Part shown: positions 26,197 through 35,534 of the stretch, in pieces
Numbering within the stretch: position 1 is the first letter of the stretch
How the letters are laid out: the number at the start of each line of letters is the position of its first letter
Source: Eubacterium sp.
Lineage (GTDB): Bacteria > Bacillota > Clostridia > Lachnospirales > Lachnospiraceae
DNA: 64,000 nt
Direction: 5' to 3'
Assembly (NCBI GenBank): GCA_017430325.1
Contig: JAFRNE010000027.1
Location: forward strand, 1-64,000
Program-made: the position numbers and the translations under genes
Notes under the pieces: model-generated
Database searches by the model: none
Told to the model about the DNA's origin: nothing
Seen by the model: the letters and a program-made list of their open reading frames with translations, nothing else

Positions 26197-28107
26197 TTAC
26201 TGAGTATTATGTTTGTTTCTCTTGATTATATACATCTGCTCGTCGGCCTGCTTCAGGACCTGAGTCATATTGAAGCTCTCGTCAAGAACAGAGGTCATAT
26301 AACCGCAGCTTGCAGACACCTTGTAAGGCTTTCCTGCAGTCTCGTTGTAGCTGGCGAGATATGCGTCAACGCGTTTGATGATATCGTCCGGCTCACATTC
26401 GCCGATGATCATCGAGAAGAGCTCGTCACCGCCGAAACGTACGGAAATACTGTTGTCAGGGGTTGAAGCATCAAGTGCCCTTGCAACCGCGGTGATGGCA
26501 TTGTCGCCTTCGGCGTGGCCGTAGCGGTCATTAATGATCTTGAGACCGTCAAGATCGGACATGAATATCGTAACCTTGCTGCCCTTAAGCTTCCTATCCT
26601 GCTCGAGCTTTCTAAGGCGGTTCTGGAAACCGATCCTGTTATAAAGTCCGGTCAGGGCATCATGACGGTACATCTTGTCCACCTTGTCGAGAAGCATACG
26701 CTGATACTGCGTATTTATGTAGCCGCCGAAACCGATGGAGATAGCGTTTGTAACATTCATTGTATTTGAATAATTGGTTATAAAATAATCGCGGTAGAAG
26801 TAGCAGGTAAATCCGAAGAACCTGTTCATAAATACAAGCGAATTAAATATCAGAGGGTAGCCGCTCTCTGCAAGCTCAAGGATACGGTCTCTGAAAGGAA
26901 GAGAGAGTACGTCCTCTGTACCGCCCTCAATATGGTCAGGAAGAACAAAGGTGCCCGGCTTGTAGCGCGCCGGATAGTCCGAATCATAAATCAGAACGTA
27001 CTGCCTGGTGGATCTGAGTTCTTCGACGCCTGTGAAATAATTGTCATCGCCGACGAAGCATTTAAGGTCTACTGCGGCGAGAGTGCATTCGGTTTTGTAG
27101 GATTCAAGATAAGAAACGAGTTCGCCCGGATCCTGGCTTAGCTGCATTGATGAAGTGATAAGCTGGAGCACGCGGTTGTCGTCGTTATGTCTTGAGAAGC
27201 TCTCCTTGAACCAGTCGCGGAGAATGTGCGGATGCTCTGTATGTTCAGGACAGCCGCAGGATTCGTTAGGGATAAACTTAGGTGTGATGTGACGGTTGTG
27301 CGTCTTGCCGTCCTTCATGACCTCCAGGAATGAATCGGCTGTTGCGTCAGCCATAAGAAGGATGTCGCAGGAAGCGGTAGTTATCTTCGGAGTTGTAAAA
27401 TATATTTCATCATAACCATCAAAACCGGAGATGATCACATCCTCAGGAACCTTAAGGCCTGAATCGGTAAACATCTCACATACGGTGATAGCCATATTGT
27501 CATTTGCGCAGATTATTGCTTCCGGGAGCTCGTCTCGCTGAAGGAGAGCCCGGGTTGCGATGCGGCACGGATCCGCCCAGAAATAGCCGTAGCTGAGCAT
27601 GCTCTTGTCATATTTGATATCATTCTCGGCAAGAACCTTCTTGAATATCTCTATACGGCGGTTCGAAAACTCATTGTCAGGCTGACCTGCCATCATGTGC
27701 GGGCGCTTAACCTTGTGGTGCTCGATGATATGGCGGACAACCTGCTCGAAGCCCTTCTCGTAATCAAAGGTGATGCAGGAAACGCCTTCGTAATGACCGT
27801 CAGAAACAACCACAGGGACGTCATAAAGATGTGCGAAGCCGATGATCTTCTCGGCTATCTTATGGCTCTTGATCTTTTCGTCCATAATGATGATGCCGCT
27901 CATGTCCCTGTACGGAATAAGGTCAAATATGTATTTTTCAGTTGCAACTCTGTCCTCGTCCCAGTAGATGTCAGAATTTATCGCAAAAATAAGAAGTGAG
28001 TAGCCTTCAGCCTTGAGGCGCTCATTCAGTCGAACGATATATCCATGTATCTGCGGGTCGTACACACGGGAGGTGCACAGAGCCACGAGTTTCTTTGGTT
28101 TTGCCAT
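26197..28107 (-). CDS. LacI-type ligand-binding domain fused to GGDEF diguanylate cyclase
   Basis: The protein has 636 residues from the internal ATG at 28107 (MAKPKKLVAL), which has GAGGA at a good distance. The upstream ATGs near 28158 lack a ribosome site and sit against the -10 box. Residues about 5-275 resemble the periplasmic-binding-like sensor of LacI regulators (YGYFWADPC, PEAIICANDNMAI, ISGFDGYDE), but no HTH is present. A linker with NESCGCPEH and a middle region follow. The C-terminal GGDEF domain (about 465-635) has LTGLYNRIGF and GGDEL at 559-563, a conservative variant of GGDEF; no RxxD inhibition site is visible. It probably makes c-di-GMP in response to a sugar-like cytosolic ligand. 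It faces the GH3/EAL operon tail to tail. Confidence 0.9.
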   Translation of the reverse strand: MAKPKKLVALCTSRVYDPQIHGYIVRLNERLKAEGYSLLIFAINSDIYWDEDRVATEKYIFDLIPYRDMSGIIIMDEKIKSHKIAEKIIGFAHLYDVPVVVSDGHYEGVSCITFDYEKGFEQVVRHIIEHHKVKRPHMMAGQPDNEFSNRRIEIFKKVLAENDIKYDKSMLSYGYFWADPCRIATRALLQRDELPEAIICANDNMAITVCEMFTDSGLKVPEDVIISGFDGYDEIYFTTPKITTASCDILLMADATADSFLEVMKDGKTHNRHITPKFIPNESCGCPEHTEHPHILRDWFKESFSRHNDDNRVLQLITSSMQLSQDPGELVSYLESYKTECTLAAVDLKCFVGDDNYFTGVEELRSTRQYVLIYDSDYPARYKPGTFVLPDHIEGGTEDVLSLPFRDRILELAESGYPLIFNSLVFMNRFFGFTCYFYRDYFITNYSNTMNVTNAISIGFGGYINTQYQRMLLDKVDKMYRHDALTGLYNRIGFQNRLRKLEQDRKLKGSKVTIFMSDLDGLKIINDRYGHAEGDNAITAVARALDASTPDNSISVRFGGDELFSMIIGECEPDDIIKRVDAYLASYNETAGKPYKVSASCGYMTSVLDESFNMTQVLKQADEQMYIIKRNKHNTQ

Positions 28108-28160
28108 AAGTATTTCCTCGATGTTTGTGTCTGAAAAATCTATATAACGAACCATCATTT

Positions 28161-28189
28161 ATTATACCAATTTTCGGTTTTTTTGACAA
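28161..28189 (-). promoter_or_regulatory. Promoter of the LacI-sensor/GGDEF gene
   Basis: On the minus strand, TTGTCA, a 17-base spacer and TATAAT. The leader of about 45 bases leads to the start codon at 28107 and supports that choice over 28158. Confidence 0.7.
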
Positions 28190-28316
28190 TCTGATTATTA
28201 ATAAAATATAGGGAATCCCGTGGCTTTGTTGCGCTTTTGTTACACTTAAGGTGCTAAGATGATGGCAAATGATACGATAGACAAAGTGAGGACCAAGCAA
28301 AAAAGGAGAGATAGAT

Positions 28317-31300
28317 ATGACAGAATATAATGAGATCAAGGGGCAGGGAAGTAACGATATAATCGATATCGAGGAGTTTATCCGCGGACAGATCCATTTT
28401 AAGGATATGACGGTTGAGGGAAAGGTTAACCTCTTCAAGGATTATCTGTTCCTTCAGGCGAGAAGGAATCCAAACTATGATGCGTCGAAGGAGGAGGATA
28501 TTTACGATGATATCCGCCTGGGCAAGAACGGCTTAAACGATGTTCTTTATGCCATCGCTGAAAATATGAAGGACGGTTCGGACTGCCTCGAGGAGCTGAA
28601 CTCCGACTTCATAAAGGGAAATACCTATGGAAATAACGAACTCTCCAACGAGCAGCTTGTCGCAAAGAGCGAGGAGTACGTGAAGAATGCCAGAGAAGGC
28701 TCGATCAATTATTTCCACAACCAGCTGAGAAATGAAAAGCTTAAAAATATGGCTGCAGACCTTAAGGCTGCGGACAAAGAATTTGAAAAACTCGAGGAGG
28801 AGTTTGCTCGCAGCGAGTATGAGACCAACAAAAATCTCGCGAATCAGCCGACCAGTAATGACCTTACAAGTGAGACGGAGAAGTATGCCGATGCGGCGAA
28901 ATTTGCGCAGGAGCTTGATCAGTTAGAGAACGAGGCTTATGAGCAGGCCAAAGAAGAGGCAGAATTAGAGGAACTCTTCCCTGAAAACAGATTTGTTGAG
29001 GAGTCGAGAAGAGAGAAGTTCCGTAACAGGAAGGATTTCCTTGACGCTGCGGATAGGAATGATGTTAATCATACAATGTCTGATACTGCGGACATCGACA
29101 TCATCGAGGAGAAGATCGATGAGTTGACTGCAGGATCCGAGAGAAATATAAAGGATATGCCGACTACCCAGGAGGAGATGGAGCGTGAGAAGAAGCTCAT
29201 GGAGGAGGCTCAGGCCTTTGGAGAGGAGCTTAGTGATGCATTTCAGAATGCTTCGGACAGCGCTGCAAAGCAGAAGGAGCAGGAGGACCTTGAGGAGCTC
29301 TTCCCGGAGAATGAGGGTGTTAAGAAGGCTGTGGCGGAACGAGGCGGAAGACTTAAGCCGCTTGTGGCTCCTGACAATGATCTTCAGACGAATCTGGACG
29401 AGCTATTTGGCATGGAGGCCGAGGAGCTTGGTAATCTTGATACCGGACTGAAGAATGAAGAATTTGAGGCGAGGATGAAGGAGGAAGCTGCGGATACTAT
29501 CAAATTTGCAGAAGACCTTGCTTCGTCAGAGAAGAGTACGATTGAATTTGTGGCACCTGAGGTCGAAGAGAGGGATGCCGCATATAGAGAGCTCGACAGA
29601 ATCGAGCAGATACTTAAGGATCAGACTAAGTTTGATGCGCTCAGCGATAGGGAAAAGATTAAGCTCATGCAGAGCTATATCATAAATGATGCCGTAACAC
29701 AGCCGGAATACAGAAATCACATGAGGGATGAGATAGAGAGACAGGCCATCATGACGGAGATCACAAAACCTCTGGAGGCTATCGCTAAAAATATCAAGTC
29801 CGGTGAGAATGTTAAGAACGAGCTCGATGGAATGTATTTGAAGAAGGCACTTCTGAAGGATATTCACGGCTTCCATATGAAGTTCATCAATGAATATTTT
29901 GGGATGTCCGAGAGGGATTATCTGAGCCATGTAAGCTTTATTGGCGGCACCGAGAAGTCAAATAATCTGAAGGCCGACAAGAAGGAAGAGAAGATCAAGT
30001 CGGAAATAGAAGAGCTTGGAGAGCTTTTCCCTGATAATGAACAGGTTCTGGAGCAGAAGGCGAAGGAAGCAAGGGAAGCTAAGGAAAGAATAAATCAGAA
30101 GAAGGCTGAGAGAGCTGAAAAGCTTCGTAAGGAGCAGGAGATCAAGAAGAAGAGAAACGAGATGATCGCCTCAAATACGGAAGGCCTTAAGAAGAGAGAC
30201 GAAGCTACAGCGAAAGCTGCAGGACTCAATACAAAAACTGAGGAGGAAAGGCTTAAAACCATGACTCCTGAGGAAGCGGAGAAAGAGGTTGAGCGGCTTA
30301 AGGGTATATTCTACGGAAACGGCTTCAAGAAGATGAATGTTGTTGAAAAGAAGAAGCTTGTGAAGGATCTCCTCTTTGCGAACGGTATGGTCGATGACAT
30401 AATCTATGATCTCAATTATATCAAGCCAAATCCTGAGTTTGCCAGAAAACAGACTGATGCGATGTATTGGGCTATTTACCAGGATCTCAAATTCGATGTA
30501 GACGTTCTGGGTGTTGTCGGCAATATTAAGGACGGCAGAGAACTCTTCAAGATAGCCGGAGAATCAAAAACGCTCCGCAAGAAGATTTCTGATAATATCA
30601 AGCCGGAATACAAGAACAATGGATCACAGTACACCGCTGAGGATATGAAGGAACTTGACCAGCAGATCGCCGAGTTTAAGGCAAAATACGAGAAGGAAGA
30701 GCAGATCCGTAAGAATCCTAAGAAGGCTCCGAAGAGCTTTGACAATTATATTCTTGCACATACCGGCTCCAAGGCAGGAGAGACCAAGGAAGAGATGCTT
30801 AAGAACATGGCCAAGGTCAGCGCTGCTATGAAGCTTCAGAAGGAAGGTAAGAAGTTTGATGTGAAGAAGATCCGTGAGCTTGCCGAGCGTTATGAGAAGC
30901 GTTACCCGAGGGTTCTCACTGATAAGCCTAAATTCGAGGAGCAGCTCAGGAACGGCCTTAGCGACAGGGAGAGTGCAGAGGAGTTTGTAAGCAGCATGAA
31001 TACTGCACTTTTCGGAATGGATTCCAGAAATTTCGGTGAATATCAGAAGGAGATGAAGAAGATCCTCGACAATATGTCTTCGCCTAAGGGAAGGACTGAG
31101 AAATACAACAACTTCTACAATAGCGTTAAGGCTGTGGCTGAGCTTGACATCTCGAAGGCTGCAGAGTCCGATGAGGCTAAGAAGGAGATCGAGGCGGCTA
31201 TCATCAGTACGAACGACAAGCTTTTCGATTCTGCTCATGCTTACATCAAGGGCTATGAGAAGGTCAGAAAGAGTCCGCAGGGTGTTAACAGCTTCAACAA

Positions 31301-31526
31301 TGCGCTGGATGTATTTTCAACGGTTACGAAGTATTCGAACGGCGTCAGCGTCTGCACGCAGAAGGTGATTGATGACATCAATGCAGTCAGAGGAAAGAAC
31401 CAGCCGCTCGACAGAGATATGAAGAATTTCCTCAAGAATTACGGCTCGGAGCGCGCCGCATCTGTTAACCAGAAGAAGGAAAAAGCGCCTCAGAAGGAAG
31501 CCGGCAAGGCGATGGGAAAGCAGTAA
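28317..31526 (+). CDS. Large charged cytosolic protein with three internal repeats, unknown function
   Basis: The protein has 1069 residues, with AAGGAGAG before ATG 28317. There is no signal peptide or membrane segment; it is very rich in Glu/Lys and mostly helical, with coiled-coil-like stretches (for example residues 580-630). Three units of about 75 residues recur near 28-100, 439-510 and 669-745; each opens with F-x-x-M/L and K-x-x-L (FKDMTVEGKVNLF, FDALSDREKIKLM, FKKMNVVEKKKLV) and has a downstream N-(I/M)-K-x-G. A separate short motif, ELFP(E/D)N, occurs at about 218, 327 and 569. No enzymatic motif was seen and no family recognised. It may be a scaffold or filament-forming protein. 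It is divergent from the GGDEF gene. Confidence 0.8.
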   Translation: MTEYNEIKGQGSNDIIDIEEFIRGQIHFKDMTVEGKVNLFKDYLFLQARRNPNYDASKEEDIYDDIRLGKNGLNDVLYAIAENMKDGSDCLEELNSDFIKGNTYGNNELSNEQLVAKSEEYVKNAREGSINYFHNQLRNEKLKNMAADLKAADKEFEKLEEEFARSEYETNKNLANQPTSNDLTSETEKYADAAKFAQELDQLENEAYEQAKEEAELEELFPENRFVEESRREKFRNRKDFLDAADRNDVNHTMSDTADIDIIEEKIDELTAGSERNIKDMPTTQEEMEREKKLMEEAQAFGEELSDAFQNASDSAAKQKEQEDLEELFPENEGVKKAVAERGGRLKPLVAPDNDLQTNLDELFGMEAEELGNLDTGLKNEEFEARMKEEAADTIKFAEDLASSEKSTIEFVAPEVEERDAAYRELDRIEQILKDQTKFDALSDREKIKLMQSYIINDAVTQPEYRNHMRDEIERQAIMTEITKPLEAIAKNIKSGENVKNELDGMYLKKALLKDIHGFHMKFINEYFGMSERDYLSHVSFIGGTEKSNNLKADKKEEKIKSEIEELGELFPDNEQVLEQKAKEAREAKERINQKKAERAEKLRKEQEIKKKRNEMIASNTEGLKKRDEATAKAAGLNTKTEEERLKTMTPEEAEKEVERLKGIFYGNGFKKMNVVEKKKLVKDLLFANGMVDDIIYDLNYIKPNPEFARKQTDAMYWAIYQDLKFDVDVLGVVGNIKDGRELFKIAGESKTLRKKISDNIKPEYKNNGSQYTAEDMKELDQQIAEFKAKYEKEEQIRKNPKKAPKSFDNYILAHTGSKAGETKEEMLKNMAKVSAAMKLQKEGKKFDVKKIRELAERYEKRYPRVLTDKPKFEEQLRNGLSDRESAEEFVSSMNTALFGMDSRNFGEYQKEMKKILDNMSSPKGRTEKYNNFYNSVKAVAELDISKAAESDEAKKEIEAAIISTNDKLFDSAHAYIKGYEKVRKSPQGVNSFNNALDVFSTVTKYSNGVSVCTQKVIDDINAVRGKNQPLDRDMKNFLKNYGSERAASVNQKKEKAPQKEAGKAMGKQ

Positions 31527-31556
31527 AATAAACTTGAATAGATAAAACAGTAAAGG

Positions 31557-31600
31557 TTTTGGGATGGTGTTTTGCTTGAACTCCATCCCAAAATTGTTTA
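31557..31600 (+). terminator. Terminator after the 1069-residue protein gene
   Basis: A perfect 11-bp stem (TTTTGGGATGG with CCATCCCAAAA) with a 15-base loop is followed by TTGTTT. The dnaX promoter overlaps its right arm. Confidence 0.7.
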
Positions 31601-31604
31601 TAAT
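31576..31604 (+). promoter_or_regulatory. Promoter of the dnaX operon
   Basis: TTGAAC, a 17-base spacer and a perfect TATAAT. The leader is about 105 bases long. Confidence 0.75.
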
Positions 31605-31611
31605 GTATAGT

Positions 31612-31658
31612 GCCGGAAGCTGTGGGCAAATATAGATACGTATTTGTTTTCCTCCGGC
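31612..31658 (+). other. Stem-loop in the dnaX leader
   Basis: An outer GCCGG/CCGGC stem and an inner CAAATA/TATTTG stem could fold a 47-base hairpin just after the transcription start. It lacks the conserved SRP RNA apex (GGTCCGGAAGGAAGCAGC type), so it is not the scRNA gene often found before dnaX. Confidence 0.35.
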
Positions 31659-31715
31659 GGGCTGACATGAAACGACAGGTTTTGTGTCAAAAGATATGAG
31701 TAAGGACTTTGGGAC

Positions 31716-33437
31716 ATGTCATATACGGCTTTATATAGAAAATGGCGTCCTGACAGCTTCGAAGAGGTTAAAGGTCAGGAGCATATAGTACAGACACTCA
31801 GAAATGAGGTCGTACACAACAGAATAGGACATGCATATCTCTTCTGCGGTACGAGAGGTACCGGTAAGACAACGATAGCCAAGCTGTTCGCGAAAACGGT
31901 CAACTGCGAGCATCCGGTGAACGGAAGCCCGTGCGGCGAGTGTGCGAGCTGTCAGGCGATAGCGAGAGGCAATTCCTTCAACGTGATCGAGATAGATGCG
32001 GCTTCAAATAACGGAGTCGATAATATAAGACAGATAACCGAGGCGGTCCAGTATGCACCAAGCCAGGGCAAATACCTTGTGTATATCATCGACGAGGTTC
32101 ATATGCTGTCATCGGGAGCCTTCAATGCGCTGCTGAAGACACTTGAGGAGCCGCCGGAATATGTTATATTTATCCTTGCGACAACAGAGGCGAGGAAGGT
32201 TCCGGTCACCATCATGTCGAGGTGCCAGAGGTATGATTTCCGAAGGATCAGCATAGAGACCATCACAGGAAGACTGGCAGACCTGATGGAGAGAGAAGGC
32301 GTTTCTGCGACTGACGAAGCACTTCGTTATGTGGCGAGGGCAGCGGACGGTTCCATGAGAGATGCGCTCAGTATCCTCGACCAGTGCATATCCTTCAATC
32401 TCGGCGAGGAGCTGACCTTTGAGAAGGTGCTGAAGACTATCGGTGCGGTGGACGTAGACGTATTTGTCAGGCTCACCGAGCAGATGGCGGCGGACGATGT
32501 GAATGGAATGATGGATACCGTAAGCACGGTTGTCTGGCAGGGGCGCGATCTGACGCAGTTTGTGTCGGATTATATCTGGTTCATAAGAAATATGCTGTTT
32601 CTCAAGATCTCGCCGGAGACCAGAGACGGCATGGATATAACTGAGGAAACCGCAGAGAGACTGGCGAAGCTGGGAGAGAGCTTTTCGACAGACGCTCTGA
32701 TGAGATATCTTGATATACTTGGCGAGCTGGCGCAGGAGATCAGGCTTTCGACTATCAAGAGGATAACTCTTGAGATGGCGCTGATAAGAATGGTCAGGCC
32801 GCAGATGCAGACTGATAATGCGGCACTGCTTGGACGTGTTGAGCAGCTTGAGTCGCGCATGGACAGAGTCGGTGACGAGGTGAAGAGGCAGCTGGATAAG
32901 ATACCTGCGGGTGCATTCAGCGGCAACGCGGCTGGCGGAGTTTCTGGCGGCATGGCTGGCGGAAGTTCAGAAGGACAAGGTCCTTCCGATGATGCATCAG
33001 ATGCAAGACTCTACGGCGGTGCAAAGGTTCCGACAAGAGATGAACTCTTGAGGATGACTGATGAAGAGAAAGCGGTTCTGAGAAGAAGCTATACGGTTCC
33101 TTCGCAGGAACTGCTTGATAAGATAGCAGCGGACTGGGGCAGGGAGGCAGCTGATCTGCCACAGCCTTACAGTGAGTTCGCAAGGAAGCTTAAGGTCCGT
33201 TCCGCAAAGGGATGGCTGGTCATAGATAATGACTGGACGGAGTACGCAGACAGCAGGATAAATGTCAACTTCTTCGTCAGAAACCTGAAGCAGATAACGG
33301 ATGCTATTTCCGACAAATACGGACGAACGATCGTATTTAATGTAAGACATAAACCGGTTGATGAGAGCTACTTCAGAAGCTCAAAGGCAAGCTTTAAGAC
33401 GAAGGCTAAGATCGATTTTCCGGTTGAGAATAATTAA
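31716..33437 (+). CDS. dnaX: DNA polymerase III subunit gamma/tau
   Basis: This 573-residue clamp-loader ATPase opens with the family start [12 protein letters not shown]. It has Walker A GTRGTGKT (45-52), a four-Cys zinc module ([17 protein letters not shown]), the Walker B/DExH segment IIDEVHML, and sensor 1 ([12 protein letters not shown]) followed by MSRCQRYDF. Domain III extends to about 370. A Gly/Ser-rich linker (about 400-430) leads to a short tau-like C-terminal region. No slippery A-run was seen for making gamma by frameshifting. It heads the operon dnaX-ybaB-recR-pfk, the usual replication/repair order with a glycolytic gene behind. Confidence 0.97.
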   Translation: MSYTALYRKWRPDSFEEVKGQEHIVQTLRNEVVHNRIGHAYLFCGTRGTGKTTIAKLFAKTVNCEHPVNGSPCGECASCQAIARGNSFNVIEIDAASNNGVDNIRQITEAVQYAPSQGKYLVYIIDEVHMLSSGAFNALLKTLEEPPEYVIFILATTEARKVPVTIMSRCQRYDFRRISIETITGRLADLMEREGVSATDEALRYVARAADGSMRDALSILDQCISFNLGEELTFEKVLKTIGAVDVDVFVRLTEQMAADDVNGMMDTVSTVVWQGRDLTQFVSDYIWFIRNMLFLKISPETRDGMDITEETAERLAKLGESFSTDALMRYLDILGELAQEIRLSTIKRITLEMALIRMVRPQMQTDNAALLGRVEQLESRMDRVGDEVKRQLDKIPAGAFSGNAAGGVSGGMAGGSSEGQGPSDDASDARLYGGAKVPTRDELLRMTDEEKAVLRRSYTVPSQELLDKIAADWGREAADLPQPYSEFARKLKVRSAKGWLVIDNDWTEYADSRINVNFFVRNLKQITDAISDKYGRTIVFNVRHKPVDESYFRSSKASFKTKAKIDFPVENN

Positions 33438-33463
33438 TATATTTATTAGGAGGAATATTTAAA

Positions 33464-33811
33464 ATGGCTAAGAGAGGCGGATTCGGCGGCGGTATGATGC
33501 CGGGCAATATGAACAACCTTATGAAGCAGGCTCAGAAGATGCAGAAGCAGATGGAGGAGACACAGGCTGCGCTTGAGGAGAAGGAGTATGAGGCTTCAGC
33601 AGGCGGCGGAGTTGTTACCGTTAAGATCAATGGTAAGAAGGAAGTTACTTCCATCAAGATCGCTGAGGAAGTTGTTGATCCTGAAGATATCGAGACACTT
33701 GAAGAGGTTGTTATGGCAGCCGTTAATGAAGCTATCCGTATGCAGGCTGACGACGAGAGAGAGCAGCTTGGCAAGGTTACAGGAGGCTTAGGGGGAGGTT
33801 TTCCTTTCTAA
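33464..33811 (+). CDS. ybaB: YbaB/EbfC-family nucleoid-associated protein
   Basis: This 115-residue DNA-binding protein has AGGAGGA before ATG 33464. It has a Gly/Met-rich start ([20 protein letters not shown]), a long helix ([14 protein letters not shown]), the central beta-sheet with [16 protein letters not shown], and a C-terminal helix ending in a Gly-rich tail. Family members are dimeric, bind DNA with little sequence preference and nearly always lie between dnaX and recR, as here. Its stop codon directly abuts the recR start. Confidence 0.96.
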   Translation: MAKRGGFGGGMMPGNMNNLMKQAQKMQKQMEETQAALEEKEYEASAGGGVVTVKINGKKEVTSIKIAEEVVDPEDIETLEEVVMAAVNEAIRMQADDEREQLGKVTGGLGGGFPF

Positions 33812-34408
33812 ATGGAAATATACGGAGGCGAGGTCGGAAGACTTATCGAAGCTTTGTCGGGACTTCCGGGCATCGGGAGCAAATCCGCGCAGAGACTTGC
33901 ATTTTATATAATTAATATGTCCGAGGAACGTGCAAAGGCACTTTCCGACGCGATAATAAATGCAAAGCATAATATTAAATATTGCAAAACATGCTGCACC
34001 ATAACAGACAGGGAGGAATGCCCTATCTGCTCATCGCCCGCAAGGGATCACAAGCTCATCATGGTGGTTGAAAGTCCAAGAGAGCTTGCGGCCTACGAGA
34101 GAACGGGCAAATATAGCGGCGTATATCATGTACTCCACGGAGTCATAAGTCCGGGTGCGGGAATAGGACCGCAGGACATCAGACTGAAGGAGCTGATGAT
34201 AAGGCTGAGAGAGGATGTGGATGAGCTGATCATCGCTACAAACTCAAGTGTTGAGGGCGAGGCGACAGCAATGTACATATCCAAGATGGTGAAGCCGGCA
34301 GGCATCAAGGTTTCGAGGATTGCCAGCGGCGTACCGGTTGGCGGCGACCTGGAATGTATTGACGAGGTTACGCTGATGAGGGCGCTGGACGGACGAACCG
34401 AACTGTAA
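33812..34408 (+). CDS. recR: Recombination mediator protein RecR
   Basis: This 198-residue protein has the usual length. It has the helix-hairpin-helix LSGLPGIGSKSAQRLAFYI near the start, the Cys4 zinc finger (CKTCCTITDREECPIC) at about 54-70, and a TOPRIM domain (MVVESPRELAAYERTGKYSG to IIATNSSVEGEAT). The C-terminal ARGxPxGGDLEY-type motif is IASGVPVGGDLE. RecR works with RecF/RecO to load RecA at gaps. The start codon follows the ybaB stop without a gap, so translation is coupled. Confidence 0.97.
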   Translation: MEIYGGEVGRLIEALSGLPGIGSKSAQRLAFYIINMSEERAKALSDAIINAKHNIKYCKTCCTITDREECPICSSPARDHKLIMVVESPRELAAYERTGKYSGVYHVLHGVISPGAGIGPQDIRLKELMIRLREDVDELIIATNSSVEGEATAMYISKMVKPAGIKVSRIASGVPVGGDLECIDEVTLMRALDGRTEL

Positions 34409-34453
34409 TAACAGAAAAATCGGAACAATATATAAAAAGAGGGAGGTAGGAGA

Positions 34454-35530
34454 ATGTTACGTATAGGAATGCTTACGAGTGGTGGCGACTGCCAGGCACT
34501 CAATGCGACCATGAGAGGTGTGGTAAGAGGTATCAAGACTCTTATAACAGATGATTTTGAGATTTATGGCTTTATCGATGGCTACAAGGGAATGGTCTAC
34601 GGCAATTATAAGAAGATGAAATACAACGATTTCACCGGTATTCTTAACAAGGGTGGTACTATTCTCGGAACAAGCAGAATGCCATTCAAGGAGATCGATA
34701 TTCCTACTGCTGACGGTATCGACAAGGTTAAGGCTATGAAGGAGAATTACAAGAAGCTGAAGCTTGATGCTCTTGTTGTTCTCGGTGGAAACGGTTCACA
34801 GAAGACTGCTAACAGACTTGCTTCTGAAGGACTGAATGTTGTTGGACTTCCTAAGACCATCGACAATGATATCTGGGGAACAGATGTGACCTTCGGTTTC
34901 CAGAGTGCTATCGATGTTGCTACAAGCTATATCGATAATATTTATACAACAGCTGAGTCACACAGCAGAATATTTGTTATTGAGGTAATGGGTCATAAGG
35001 TTGGCTGGATCACACTGTACGCAGGTATCGCAGGCGGTGTTGACGCTATCCTTCTTCCGGAAATACCTTATGACATCAAGAAGGTTTACAAGGCTATCGA
35101 GAAGAACCAGAAGGAAGGCAAAAAGGCCATCATGATCGCGGTTGCTGAGGGTGCTATCCCTAAGGAGGTTGCTAAGCTTCCTAAGAAGGAGAGAAAGGCT
35201 GTACTCGCTAACTCAACCTATCCGTCAGTTGCTTATGAGCTCGCTGACAAGATCCGCGAGAAGTTCGATTCGGACGTAAGAGTTGCCATTCCTGGACATA
35301 CTCAGAGAGGCGGCTCGCCGGATGCATACGACAAGGTGCTTTCAAGCAGACTTGGTGCGAAGGCAGCTGAGCTTATCAGAGATAAGGATTTCGGTAAGCT
35401 TGTTGTTATCAGAAACAATGAGATCATGGCTATTCCACTTGAGGAATCAGCAGGCAAGCTCAAGACTATCGATCCTAACGATGAGGTTATCAAGAGCGCA
35501 AAGGATCTCGGAATATGCTTCGGAGATTAA
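34454..35530 (+). CDS. pfk: 6-phosphofructokinase with mixed ATP/PPi-type active-site residues
   Basis: This 358-residue glycolytic enzyme (fructose 6-phosphate to fructose 1,6-bisphosphate) starts at ATG 34454 with GGGAGG upstream. Family motifs: TSGGDCQALNA, the catalytic PKTIDNDI loop, MGHKVGW and GHTQRGGSPDAYD. Two positions decide phosphoryl donor in the family (E. coli 104 and 124). Here the first is Gly, as in ATP enzymes, and the second is Lys (PKTIDND), as in PPi enzymes. The residue before Gly, normally the Mg-binding Asp of GGDGS, is Asn (GGNGSQ). The donor should therefore be tested. It is 45 bases after recR and probably co-transcribed. Confidence 0.93.
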   Translation: MLRIGMLTSGGDCQALNATMRGVVRGIKTLITDDFEIYGFIDGYKGMVYGNYKKMKYNDFTGILNKGGTILGTSRMPFKEIDIPTADGIDKVKAMKENYKKLKLDALVVLGGNGSQKTANRLASEGLNVVGLPKTIDNDIWGTDVTFGFQSAIDVATSYIDNIYTTAESHSRIFVIEVMGHKVGWITLYAGIAGGVDAILLPEIPYDIKKVYKAIEKNQKEGKKAIMIAVAEGAIPKEVAKLPKKERKAVLANSTYPSVAYELADKIREKFDSDVRVAIPGHTQRGGSPDAYDKVLSSRLGAKAAELIRDKDFGKLVVIRNNEIMAIPLEESAGKLKTIDPNDEVIKSAKDLGICFGD

Positions 35531-35534
35531 TCAA

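Noticed and set aside
31605..31715. SRP (scRNA/ffs) gene before dnaX
   Set aside because: A hairpin exists but the conserved SRP RNA apical sequence is absent.
35283..35534. Upstream extension of the 875-residue protein frame into pfk
   Set aside because: It overlaps the conserved C-terminus of pfk in another frame. The sequence is unlike an N-terminus, while TTG 35535 has a ribosome site followed by a membrane helix.
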